NCBI GenBank assembly: GCA_002150815.3
Contig: NDFF03000013.1
Coordinates: forward strand, 921,115-985,114
Length of the DNA: 64,000 bases
Source of the DNA: Grammothele lineata
Lineage: Eukaryota > Basidiomycota > Agaricomycetes > Polyporales > Polyporaceae
Direction of reading: 5' to 3'
Shown piece by piece: positions 21,000-32,789 of the stretch (positions are counted from its first letter, which is position 1; every line of letters starts with the position of its first letter). A model generated the notes under the pieces. It had not been told where the DNA came from and made no database searches. It saw only the letters and a list, made by a program, of their open reading frames with translations. A program made the translations under genes and the position numbers.

Positions 21000-23900
21000 A
21001 TGTCCCCTTGGAACGTTTCGGTCCTCACAGCAGCGGTGTCCGACACAGAGCCAACGCTCATCGTTAATTTCGGTAGCGCCAAATATGTTTTCAACGCAAG
21101 CGAGGGGATGGGACGGGCATGGCTTCAGAGCCACCACACATTTCGGAGAACTAAAGCCCTGTTCCTAACAGGAGCCAGTACACACCGGTGCGGAGGCGTC
21201 TCAGGTTAGTACTTCAGTGCTCGTGGCCAGATGTTTTCTCGAAGTGTGTACATGAACACCTTGCGGGACGGCCATTGGCTTTGTGACGATATGGGAAGAG
21301 ATGCCCGCCGTTGAATGGTTTTTCAACCAGGCTTATTGCAGCCTCTAGCCCGGCTATCTGTGTAGATTGTGTGGACATATTCTTTGATTCAAACTGCATA
21401 TTCTCGTACCCATGCGCCTACGTGCGTTATCCGGAACGTACAATCAATGAAACCACCTTGTGCAACACCCGTTGTCCCATCGACCCGCACTCACTACAGT
21501 GACTTGGGTATATTCTAGTTTGTCGTTTGCTCCATCTGGACATAACGGTATGAGACTCGGGAATATACTGCTGTTTTACGCCCGAACCTCTTTCGCACTA
21601 CCGGCTCGGTCTAATGATCTGGTGCTGACGTACTATCACTACAGGGTTCTTAATGTTATGCGCGGACGCTTCGCTACCAGCCATGGACATTGTGGGTCCT
21701 TACGGGCTCATGCACTATCTCGCTACAATGCGCTCGTATACATATCGGTCCGTTGAAGCCTAACCCGACTCTTCTTCGAATTGACATGAAACGCATAGAC
21801 CATCGATGAATGTCAAGGCGGTGGAAGCTCCCGCGTCACCGGCTCCTGATGACGGTCCTCCTGTCCCCATTTTCCAAGACGAAAATATCACTGTCTATCC
21901 GATCCCGCTGTACCCATCCGCGGGCGGGGACCAAACGTCGTCAGGCGAGCCAGCAGACCGCCCGCTGAAGCGCAAACGGTCGACCTCTCCTCCGACTTCG
22001 TCTAAGCGTTCGACTGCTGCATCTACGACTGAGGCCAGTACATCCGCCATCCCGGTATCTCCCAAGCTTGTGGCTCGTGCCAAATCGCCGGATTTCTCGC
22101 CGCAGGCGTTGCTCGGCGAAGACGCACAAGAATGGCGGAGGGCCATTATTCGGGAAATGTTTCCGCATCAAGCCTCTTCTTCGCAGGATCGGTCGCTTTC
22201 CAAGAAAGCGAAGCAGGAGACCCAGGATGTTTCCATGGACGCGCCCCAACCCTCGAGGATGAGCAATGAGAAGAAGCTCGCGCGTCTGCCACGCCTGGGA
22301 CCGGGGGTAGGCTCTACAACTACAGTACTGCCAGTCTTGGCGTACTTGGTTGTGGGCCCTAGTGTGCGTGGCAAGTTTGATGTGAAAAAGGCGGAGGAGC
22401 TCGGTGTCCCTCGGGGACCTCTTCGAGGTCGGCTGACGAAGGGCGAGACGATCTCGTTTGAGGTGGACGATGGAAACGGCGGAAAGGTCGTGAGGACAGT
22501 AAAGCCTGAAGATTGCGTCGGCCCGAGTGAGACACCACAGGTCAGTTCACAAATCACGTCCGCACCATGACTGGATACTAAGGTGCATGTTCTAGTCTTT
22601 GCTCATCCTCGACGTCCCCACACCGGCGCATATCCCTTCGCTAGTCGCGTCGTTTGTGAATTCGCCCTTCTTATCCAAGCACCGGTCGACATCGGCAGAA
22701 CACCGCCGAGAACATCCTGTCCACGGTGTGTTTCACCTCTGTGGTGAAGGGGTGTTGGAAGACGCGCGGTACCAGGAGTTCATGAACGGATTCGCAAAGG
22801 AAACCCACGTATGTACACATCCTGACCATTACTTGTGTCTACGCACCGATCGCTGACACCACATGCAGCATGTCATCGCTTCCAAGGCGCATACACCAAA
22901 CAAGCTTACATTCCAACAGACTGGCCTAGTTCAAGGCAAGCTCAGCCAGCTTGATTCGGAGATGTTCCTCATGCCGAAGTATGACGTCGAGCCCACAAAA
23001 GAATTCACCTGTAAGTCAGGTTCTGAATTCTCCGAACGTAGGCCTAATGTTCTGTAGCTGTGGATGGCCTGCCTTCTAGCGCGACACTGATGGTGCCCGA
23101 TCTCCTGCTCCAAATGCGCCCTGCAAAGCCCCCCTCACAGGACGAGCTGGCGAAGCCGAGGGAGTTCAACGATCTCTCTGCATCGGGTTCCTTACCAAGA
23201 TTGTCGAAAGGCACCTTGAAGACTGTCGCTGCTGCCAAGTCACACGTTTCCGAGCGGTTGTCACGCAACAGCCCTGCTAGCGAACCTGGAGATGACGTCG
23301 TAATCACTGCCCTCGGCACAGGAAGTGCAATCCCAACTAAGATGCGCAACGGTATGCTCATACTTAATAGCCGATTTAACTAGATCCTGACGTGCGCTAC
23401 AGTGTCGGCGACGCTCATTCAAATCCTCGGTCACGGCAGCATCCTCCTAGACTGCGGTGAGGGCACGTGGAATCAGTTCGTTCGCGCCTTCGGAGACGAC
23501 CCAGGGCGGTCGACTGGCGCCTGGGCTGTTCTGCGGGACATTAAGTGCATTTTCTTGAGCCACATGCACGGCGACCACCACATGGGCCTGTCGAAGCTCC
23601 TCACCATGCGGACGACGGTGAGCCCCAACCGTCCTTCCACCCTGTTTCTCAGTGATGCTCATCGACAATTGTGCAGATGAATCCACCTCCAGAAGAGCCT
23701 CTGTACATTGTGGGACAACGGCACCACCTCATGTATATACTCGAGCGGCAAGAGACGGAAGATCACGGTTTGGCTGATTTGGGCGGGATCGTCACCATCC
23801 TCTCTGACGCGCTCAATTGGCGATTCGCCCGTCCATACGGGAAGAATATGGACGACGAGCTATTCATGGATGCACAGAGGCAGGTATTCCGGTATTCGCG

Positions 23901-24590
23901 CCAAGCACGGCCTGTATAATGCTACCACCTCCCTATCCCACAGATCGCGCGAAAACGCGCAGGGAATGTGCCGCGCTCTCGGGTTGTCAAGCTTTACAAC
24001 CGTCGACGTCATGCACCGCGTCCGCTGCTATGGTGTCGTCATCCGCCACCACGACAAATGGAGTATCGCGTAAGTCCTGCAATACCCTGCTATCTCCACG
24101 CGTGCCTTGGGCCTGACATACACATCGCGCAGCTTCTCCGGTGATACGATGCCTACCGACAATCTCGTCAAGGCCGGGCGCGATGTCACGCTCCTCATTC
24201 ACGAGTCCAGCATGAGTCCTGAGGAAGAGACGCTCGCGCGGGAGAAGGCGCACAGTACGTCAGCCCAGGCCATAGACGTCGGGAGACGGTGAGCATACTC
24301 TCGACTTTTTTCAACTTACCGAAGCATACCAACTGACTATTCTCGAATGTATCAGGATGCGCGCCAAGAAATTGCTCCTCACCCACTTCTCCGCGCGGTA
24401 CCCGAAGATGCCCCCACGCCGAGGCGACGACTCGTCGGGAGGCCCTATCGTCGGGCTCGCGTTCGACTTCGCGCGCATCCCCATGGGCGACATGTGGAAG
24501 CTCGATGCGTACCTGCCCGCGATCAAGCAGGTCTTCAACGAGTTTGGCGACGAGGAGCCGATGGAGATCGATCTCACAAAACTACAGTAG
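21000..24590 (+). CDS. TRZ1: Long-form tRNase Z (ELAC2/Trz1), tRNA 3' processing endonuclease
   Basis: Zinc-dependent beta-lactamase-fold nuclease that removes 3' trailers from pre-tRNA in nucleus and mitochondria. Exon 1 (21000-21204) reads MSPWNVSVLTAAVSDTEPTL and KYVFNASEGMGRAWLQ, ending at VSG. Exon 2 (21645-21747) gives CADASLPAMDIVGPYGLMHY. Exon 3 begins at 21799. Later exons include SLLILDVPTPAHIPSLV, the Psi-loop equivalent ALGTGSAIPTKMRN, ILLDCGEGTWNQFVRAFG, and the catalytic SHMHGDHHMG (HxHxDH). Then come FSGDTMPTDNLVKAG (metal-binding Asp), LLIHESS, LLTHFSARYP (last His) and the end PMEIDLTKLQ (stop 24588-24590). At least nine introns. Both the degenerate N-terminal half and the active C-terminal half are present, as in all eukaryotic long forms. 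Intron 1 is 440 nt, unusually long for this window. Confidence 0.95.
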
Positions 24591-24840
24591 TTCGTGCTCG
24601 GGATAACCGGGTGGTATAATCGGTATATTGGACGCACGCGCATACATGCGCTGTGCACTGTCACTACGTAGTCACTACTCATCGTTAATCACACATGCAC
24701 TTCACTCGTTCCTCGAATCCGGAAGGATGTTTCAGAGATACACACAATTTGTCGACAATCACTCCGATGGGAGATCACTATGCCCGGAAATTCCTCGATC
24801 GCAATAGCCCTAGTTGCCGCCGCCGCGTCCGCTTTGTCAC

Positions 24841-27800
24841 TTAGATGCACTGAGAGTAATCTGCGGCGAAGGCAGACCGTCAGGAACTATAGCCCAATTC
24901 ACGGTACGAGGCCACTCACAGGGGTTCTGGACGACACATGTCGAGCCCGATGCACACGTCGTCGGTCCAGAGAAGCCTGCGTGAGAAGACGTTTGTAGTC
25001 AGCGACCATGCGTATGGACACCTGCAAATTGAAAATAGTTCCGCCACCGCTCACCGATACCCCCGCACTGGCCATACTTGGGGACGGTTGTGGGGTTTGA
25101 GGGGGCGGTCGTCGTCGTGCTTGTGGTCGAGCCACTGCCACTGTACAACGCCAAGAAAAGGAGAAGAGAGAGGGAAAGAAGAAAAAAACAAGGAAAAAGC
25201 ACAAGGAAAGACCACGTCGTGTCAGACGCCATCCACTCACATCTACAGGCAGACCGCGGCGGCGCAGGGCCGCGCGGCCACTCACGAGGTCGTGACCGTG
25301 ATGACGCTGACGGAGAACGCGGGCGCGTTGTACGTGAACGACTTGCCCGTCGTGATCGTGCTCGTCTGGGGCGTGATAGCGTTGGGCGCGCCGGGGACGT
25401 TGCTCGTCGTCTGCGCGCCGGTGAGCAGCTTGAGCGTGCCCGAGCTCGCGACGGTCGAGAACTGGCTGAAGTCGAACGTCAGGCTCTGCGCGGAGCTGCC
25501 TGCGTTGGCGATCTGGGGTAGGGAGAGTTGGTGAGAGAGATTGCTCAAGAGCCGGCGAAGAGCAAACCTTGATGAACGTTTCGCCAGAGCTCGTCTCACG
25601 GGTGATGCTCCACTGGAGAGTGGTGTTCTTGGTGGGGAGCGTGCTGGAGAGGTACTGGTCACCAAGGTTGGTTGCGAACAGTTGCTGAACGTAGTAGCTG
25701 GTGGACTTGATGACCGATCCCGCGCTGTGCAATGGCGCGTCAGCGCAATGCCAAGGCCGTGCACTATGGCATGACATACTCGTAGGAAATGAGGTCGGGG
25801 GTCTGTCGATGGCCGATCAGCGACTTCGTCAGCAACAGAAGTGAAGCTCGCAACTTACCCATTGAGTGGAGTTGACGTGCTGTAGAGTTATGACAGTCAG
25901 CTCGGGTCCTATCCTCTCCGCGGAGAAACGGAGGATGAGAGCAATGAGATTCGATTGCTCACCTGCAGAAGCGGAGCATACGAGGCTGCGAACACAATGT
26001 CGCTGTTGCGCTCCAAGCCAGTCATGAACGCCGCCTCGCCGGACGCGCCTATTGAGCAGATGGACACACGCGGAGCGGAGCGTCGTCAGCGCCAGTACAC
26101 ATCTCCGCAACGCCACGGGGCCCTCCTAACCCCCCGCGGAGAGGGAAGGCCAGGGGAGGTCACCGCGGCGAAGGAAGGGAAAGGGAAAGATACGCACTCT
26201 CCATCGTCGGGAACAGCAGCCGGCCGTCCGAGGGCGAGCCGAAGATGTCGTTCGGGTTCGTCGAGATGGCCGCATACTCGCCCTGCGATCCCGCTCAGCT
26301 GTCGGGTCCTAGACGGACAGATCAGGGCCCTGAGGGTTTCCGCACCTCGAAGTAGGTCGTGCCGTCGCGCTGCGAGCCACGTGTCCGTGTCAGCCATGGG
26401 ATTCCGGACGCGGAACGCGGAGGAAGGACCGGTCCGAAGAGAAGGCACTCACGGCGAAGCTGTCGTAGCTGAACGCGTTCTGCCAGAACCAGGCTGATCA
26501 TCGGTAGGGAAGCGACGTGAAAGCAGGTGCGCGGGAAAGGGGGCAAGCTCAGGCTCAATCCCGTGCCAGACGAAGTCCGCGGTCCGACTCACTCGGCGTC
26601 TGGTAGACGTGCACGTCCCATGAGGGCGGCTTGGGCGAGAGCACGGGGCTGTTCACGGTGCTGGTGGCGATGAATCCTGAGAAGGGCGGAATACAGTCAG
26701 CATGTCAGTCGGAGGCCTCCGCATCCGAGTGGAACGACTCGACGCACGGATGTTGGGGAATTCGGCGCTCAGGGCGTTGAAGAAGTCCTTCCAGCGGTAC
26801 ACGTATCTGTTCGGGTGCGACAGAGTTGCGGTCAGAACCCGAGGTCGACGTCCGATGCGACGCGGACGGAACTCACGTCGAGGAGGCAAGGCTGCTGATG
26901 AAGTCCTATACGACGCAGTGCGCAAACAAGCGTCAGCGTGTCCTTTCACAGCGGCGACACGCCCTCTCCGGCGGCGATAGAGCCAGAGGCGATGCGCCAA
27001 AGAGCGCGGGAGCGAACAGAAATAGCAGGGAGTACCCACCTCGTTTCCAATCTCCACGTAGTTCAGAGTGAACGGCTCGGGATGTCCGAGCGAGGCGCGG
27101 AGAGCGGCTGGAGGTTGGTTTTGCGCACCGTCAGGGTCCGTGGCGCGCGATCACAAACCTTGAGCTTGCACTTACCCGCATCGCTCTCGGACGGGTCCCC
27201 GACCACGAAGTTTATCTGCAGGCGTGTCGCTCGTTACATTCCCCCCATCTTGGCGTGGAGCTTCTAGCGACATTACCTGATCAATTGCCTGCTGGATGTA
27301 GGGTCCAAGATCTGCCTCGGCGACGGCCTGGGTGTTCAGACTGTACCCTAAATGCGTGTTAAGGCCGTCAGTCCCTGTGACAGCGCCATGGACCGGAGGG
27401 TGTACTCGCCTGACCAAACGGCCATGATCGGCTCCATCCCCACGTCCTCGAAAAACTCGAGGTACTCGAGCAGGCCGAGACCACTTGGCGCGCACGAACC
27501 GCCAAAGAATCAGGACCTCTGCCGCCGTGCCCGTGCGAACGGAGAAGAGCTCACTCTGTATTGATGTATCCCCAGTCGCCCAGGCGTCCGGGGCGGTCGA
27601 CGAGAGGCCCGACCGTCGCGTTCCACTGCCACCGCTGTGCGAACGATTGGCCCTGCGCGAGGCACACACGTTCAGCTGCGGCTCAGGGTCTCAGGGAAAG
27701 CGTTTAGGTAAGCAGCTGACCTCCTATTCGCGGAATAAGGCCAGTGAGCAATGGACGTCGCTAGAATAGGCGCGAGAGCGGACGCGCACCAAGTTGTTCC

Positions 27801-29065
27801 CGCCTGGGAAGCGGAAAAAGGCCGGGCCCATGTCGGCGAGGGTCTAGAGGGGGCAAGACTGAATCCCAGGCAACCTTCAACCACCGGCCCCAAGCTAACC
27901 TGAGCAATGTCAACCCGCATGCCGTTCGCCCTGTTCTTGAACGTCGGCGGGAAGAGCGAGAACATCGCAAAGTGGACGGTCTGTCCAGAAGCAGCGCCGC
28001 CATCGACGGAAACGAAGAAGCTGTTGTCGAGGGCGGACGTGGAAGTCGTAGGCTTAAAGGACAGGTTGACTTGCACCCAAGACGTCTGGGTGCCCCTGAG
28101 GGTCGTCGTCGCGGAGCCGAGAATGGTCCCGCTGCTGGAGCGGAGACCCACGGTCGCTGTGCCCGAAAAGGATGAAGACGTGGGGAAACGGTAGTAGAAA
28201 GATGCCTTGTACGTCCACGTCGAGTCGACCTTGATTCCTACAACAGGACGGGTTCGTCAGTCGATCCACCCCCTAGGATCAGAGTAAAGGCACCGACCCC
28301 AGAAGCCCTCGTTGGTAAATCCGACAGCGCCGGACGCCCCGCTCGGGACAGTGAATTGCAGAGCGTTGGGGAGTGCCTTCGATACGGGCGTGGAATCAGC
28401 GATTACCGTGATTTGGCCACCATTGAGAGAATGCCAGGCGTTGAGAGCAGCGGTGGTGTCTTGTCAATTGACGTCAGCCACGGAGTCTCTAACAGGAGCC
28501 GGCACTTTCGACATACTGGGAGTGACCTGCTGGAAAGCCCGGTTCTGAAGCACTAATAATGGACAAATGGACAGCCTCGTCAGGGATAGGTGCGCACCCT
28601 CTCGGGCGCTCTCTGTACTTACTTTCCGCGTAAAGACCGCCATCTCCGCTCTGTAGAGTGTCGATCGTGAGCGCTTCTGCATAAGGGAGTCCGTGAGGGA
28701 CGCAGGATAGACTTTCTCACATGCTGTTAGAGTAGTGGTCAGCGTCTGAAATCATAGCGCGTCATAGAGAACGCATATACTCACGTTAATATCCTGATGA
28801 CGACATGGCAAGGGTCCTCGTTAGCAAAGAAAAGCACAACGTCTCCAACGCAGATGCGAACCTCGAACATCTGACCATCTAGAGCACCACACGACCGTCA
28901 GCACATCCGGACCGACAAATCTAGGAGCGCAGGGCGGTAGGACTCACAAAGCGTCGACGGAACAGAGTGCGCCGGGGTCTTATTCACCGTCACGGTGACC
29001 GCGAGCGCGGAGCCCGCGAGCAACGCACCTCCCAGCAAAATCCTAGAGACGAGCTTGGCCTTCAT
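24841..29065 (-). CDS. Secreted GH51 alpha-L-arabinofuranosidase with C-terminal CBM1
   Basis: Releases arabinose from arabinoxylan or arabinan, extracellular. The start MKAKLVSRILLGGALLAGSA at 29065 is a signal peptide, followed by VTVNKTPAHSVPSTL and GQMFE. Many short exons carry GDGGLYAE, LQNRAFQQVTP, MGPAFFRFPGGNNL, WNATVGPLVDRPGRLGDWGY, FFEDVGMEPIMAVWS, the acid/base region NYVEIGNE (Glu) and the nucleophile GEYAAISTNPNDIFG (Glu). The C-terminal beta-sandwich ends FSVSVITVTTS. A Thr/Ser linker (SGSGSTTSTTTTAPSNPTT) then leads to a cellulose-binding CBM1: KYGQCGGIG, FSGPTTCASGSTCVVQNP and YYSQCI (stop TAA 24841-24843). The CBM1 is split by two introns, all with GT/AG ends and frame kept. 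Roughly 15-20 introns overall. Most fungal GH51 proteins lack a CBM1. A TATATAA lies about 125 bases upstream. Confidence 0.93.
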
Positions 29066-30090
29066 GTCGAGAGCGTCGAGCGTCCTTCAAAGTCCGTAGC
29101 GACAATACGTCCGAGCGAGGTCAAAGTCGGAGTCGAAGTCGAACAGCCCGAGGATGTCGCGTCCCCTCCTCATCCCTCTCCCCTCATTATATACCCCCTT
29201 CCCCCAGCCCGCCTCCGAGACGGGCCGCGCCCGAACCCCCCACCGCCGCTCGCGGGCCCGCGTCCGCGGTCACAGACGCGGCGAATGTGCCCCTTCGCCG
29301 GGTTTCCCGAAGCCCCCCGGGACGGCGAGCACATGCTCGCGCGCGGCGGGGCCCACGCCCGCGCGTCGCGTGACGGCCTCCCAGGTCGCGCGCGGGCCGC
29401 AGGGGAGGAGGGAGGGGAGAAGGTAAGGCTCGTGATCGTGCTGGTGTGGGCGCAGAAGGACGCGAGGGCGTGCGCGGAGGAGTCTCCGAGGACTCCAAGG
29501 CACGGCTGGAGGTTCTTCTGACTTGCAAGTTGCTGGCTGAGCCGGCGGCGACCACGCGGGTACTACGCGCGCGCGGTGCGGATTACGTCCGTCGGGTCGT
29601 CAGGTGCAGCACAGAAGCGTGCGGGAGTTGTGTTTTCTCGATGAGCCTGAAAGATCGTCCATTGGGGAGGGAGGCGGTCGACGAGGAGGTTGAAGCACAG
29701 GATGATGGAGGACGCTACAGAGAGCGGGCGCGAGGGTCAGATGATGGCGTCACTGCTCGACGGCTGCCGCCGGCGCAGGTCTCGTGGCTGTGTCGCTCGT
29801 GGCGTCATCGTGCCGCCGGTTCGAGACACACCGGTGCCATGATCCCAGGCGGCGCGGTCCGCCGGCTGCTGGCGCCATTAATTGGCAAGAGGCTTCTCGT
29901 ACGTCGGGCCTGCGTCGCCGCGAAAGACGTTAGGCGTCGAATGCGAATTCGTCATTGAGCGTAAGAACGTAAGCTAATGGTATCACTACAACTACAGTAG
30001 TCTATGCGGGCCCCTCGTCTAATAGTAGTATCGTCGCCGTCGTCGTCACGCGCCACCCCAGGTGGCCCACCCACGAGAACATCAGACCGT
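29066..30090. other. Intergenic gap between desaturase 3' end and GH51 start
   Basis: About 1 kb, GC-rich in the first half. It contains the GH51 promoter and, further right, the 3' flank of the desaturase. Long open frames exist on both strands but have Arg/Gly/Pro-rich translations typical of GC-rich non-coding sequence; no family recognised. Confidence 0.45.
29187..29193 (-). promoter_or_regulatory. TATA box of the GH51 gene
   Basis: TATATAA on the minus strand in an otherwise GC- and pyrimidine-rich stretch, about 122-128 bases before the GH51 start codon, a usual distance for a regulated fungal CAZyme promoter. Confidence 0.5.
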
Positions 30091-32789
30091 TCATGTCGAA
30101 GACTCTTCGATAGAGTCCGACAGCTCGTCGCCGACGAGGAGGTCCTGCTTCTCCTGCGTCCACCCGGACTTTTCGATGTCGGCGACCGCTTCCTGCACGA
30201 ACGCGCGGGCGGCTTCGCCATGCCTGTTCTTGTAGAAGACGATCTCGCCCTCGTCCTCGATGAAGCAGCACTCCGTGAAGGAGCGGTAGAGCGCGTAGAA
30301 CGTGTTCTAAAAAGGGAAGAATCATGCAAAAGTCAGTTGACCATATTCTTCTGATTCTCCTTTCCCTTCAGGTGGACGACTTGGGACTAAGAACGTACCG
30401 TAGAATCATAGTTATAGTGCTCCTGCAGCACTCCCCTGATCGCCTCCGTCACCGCCGGCTGGTTGTCTACCCGGCACGAAAAACATATGCATCAGCACGC
30501 GCACACCCCACATACGTCATGGAGTGCCTTCACGCACAGAATGGGATGTGAGAGAAGAAGTGGTGCGCGACATGATCATGCGCGACCTATCCAGGGGGGA
30601 AAGACAGCGATCATGTCAGTTCCGTTCCATAAGCGCAAATGCGACGCAGGGGTGACGCAAGCGCGGACGTACGTTGTGGAAGAAGAACCGGCCGATCCAC
30701 CCTAACGTCGGACGGTCAACCGTCGAGGCTGCGCCGCGCAGGAACGACCACTGCGACTTCCGGAAGTGCGGAATCGTGGGGTCAGAGTGGTGAAGGAAGG
30801 TGATCATCACTGAAACGGGTGTCAGCAACGAGGATCCCCTCTCGCTCGTCCCGACGGTATCGGCCTCGCGCAGATGAAACTCTGAACTTACCGATCCTGC
30901 GGAAACGCGATGGCGGCGGGGTAACCAGATCGTGTCAGCACCACATGTATGCACGGAAGAAGGGCGGATGATTGGCGTACCAGTGGTTGCACAGCTAGGG
31001 ACAAGGTGTATATTGAGCAACGATCAAGCTTCGCGCAAAGGGGCGGACTTACGACGTAAGGGATAAAGTAATACGCGACGAACGCCCTCCAACCGTATGT
31101 CTGGGCAAAGAGGTAGAGAAGGGACATCATGGCAATGAGGCCGATGTCCGAAATGACGATGCCGAGTCCTAACAGGGTCGCCTATGTCAGAGCTTATTTG
31201 CGCGCAGAGATTCAGGGGCCCAAACTCACGCTGCTCCTTCTTCCACAGGGCGGAGTACGGCGAGAAGTGGTTCGTGCCCTTGGGGTACATCTTTGCGCCG
31301 AGCTTGTTGCAACTTTGTCGCGGGAGAGCCTGATCAGCGCTGCCTGCTTTCGAGACAAGGCCGAGTGGGAAGAACGCTCACCCAAGGTACAACCACCAGC
31401 CCCTGCAGAAGCAACGCGAACGCAACCACGGCGAACGAAGGGGTCAACACGCGGTCTCGGCTGGCCGGAGCCGTGACGGCAAAGGCGCCACGAGCTGGAG
31501 AAAGAAGACTCACATCGCCTGCATGACAAACATGCGGACCATGGTGAACAACGGGGTCTCCTCGAAGACCTCGGCGTAGTCGGCCGTGGTGGCGCGCTTC
31601 TCCGGGGGGAGCTTGTAGTCGCTGCGGAGGTGGGGGACGTAGTTCTCGTCGCGCTCGACCGAGTTTACAGCTTTCTGCACGTGGGGAACAGGCGAGCAGG
31701 GACGCGGAGCGCGGGCAGCGAAAGAGGAAGGCGTCAGCACACAGCATTTTTCATTTCCGCGCGGCGCGACCCCGGGGACGGAACAGGCGCAAAGGCGAGC
31801 GGAGATGAGGACGAGAAGAAGGGGCGCGGCGGCAGGCGACGGGAAGCGGGCTGATGGGCGAAGAAGAAAAAGGCACGCACGTGGTGGGCGTTATGGCTCG
31901 CTTTCCACGCGAAGAACGGGGCCAAGACGAACTGCGCAGAGGGGACGACGATCGTCAGCAGCGGGTCGCGTCGTGGGGGGCGGGCGTGCGAGCGCGGGCG
32001 AGGGCGCGGCCAGGCGCGAGCCCACGTCCGTGGGCGCGTGGGCACCGCGGGGGCGGAGGAGGAAAGGGACATACCGTATCGAGGAGGAAGCCCGGGACGT
32101 TGTTCGCCCACCAGGACCTGTAGAGGGTTCCGTGGCCGAGCTGGTGCGCGCAATTCAGTCGGTGTCAGTGGCGGCGCGAGCGGGAGCAGTCTGCTGCACT
32201 CACTTCGTGGGCTGCAGCGAAGGGCGGCGGGCGACGAAAAGGGAAGGCGGCGGCGTCAGCGCGCTGACGTGAGCGAAGGTGCGCCACAAGCGCGAGGGGA
32301 AGGGCTCACCGATGCAGAAGAAGGACGTAAAGACGATCCCCTGCCACCACCAGTACGTCAGCCAGAGCAGGGCGCGCACCGAGGACGCGTGCCAGAGCGG
32401 CGACGTCAGCGGCACCAGTCCGCAGAAGCGGGACGCGACCAGGGGCTCGATCGCGGCGCCGAACGCGAAGAAGGCCGCGCAGAAGAAGACGTCGCGGAGC
32501 ACGTAGCCGGTCGACCGCAACGCGTCCTTCTCCAGCAGCCTCTTGGGAACCGCGTCGTGGATCTCCTTCAACGTGACCCTCGGCGGCGCATACGGCCGCG
32601 CGAGCCTATGCCACGCGTCAGCAGCGTGCTCCCGGGGAACACCCACGCTGCACTCGCCCCCCATCTCCCCGGCACGCCGCCCTGGTCAGGGTGAGGGCCG
32701 CGCGCGCGAGTCGGAGGGGCGCGGAGTGCTCGCGTAGCCTACCAGGAGACTGCTCACCTTGCTTCGTACTCGGGGCCGTTCTTGAACAT
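30091..32789 (-). CDS. FAD2: Delta-12 (oleate to linoleate) fatty acid desaturase
   Basis: ER-membrane di-iron desaturase that makes linoleate from oleate. It starts MFKNGPEYEAR at 32789. The next exon reads ARPYAPPRVTLKEIHDAVPK, the hallmark FAD2 N-terminus, followed by hydrophobic segments. Histidine box 1 is rebuilt across an intron: AHE then LGHGTLYRSWW (HELGH). Box 2 is KASHNAHH. Box 3 is AHDHVAHHFFSHIPF. Other landmarks are ENYVPHLRSDYKLPPEKR, NHFSPYSALWKKEQR, VISDIGLIAMMSLLYLF, FLHHSDPTIPHFRKSQW, PTLGWIGRFFFHN and HYNYDST. The last exon runs through FYKNRHGEAARAFVQEA to SDSIEESST (TGA, 30091-30093). The His-box content and N-terminus point to delta-12 rather than delta-9, which has a cytochrome b5 domain. 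There are about ten introns. TATTTAA lies about 175 bases upstream. Confidence 0.93.
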
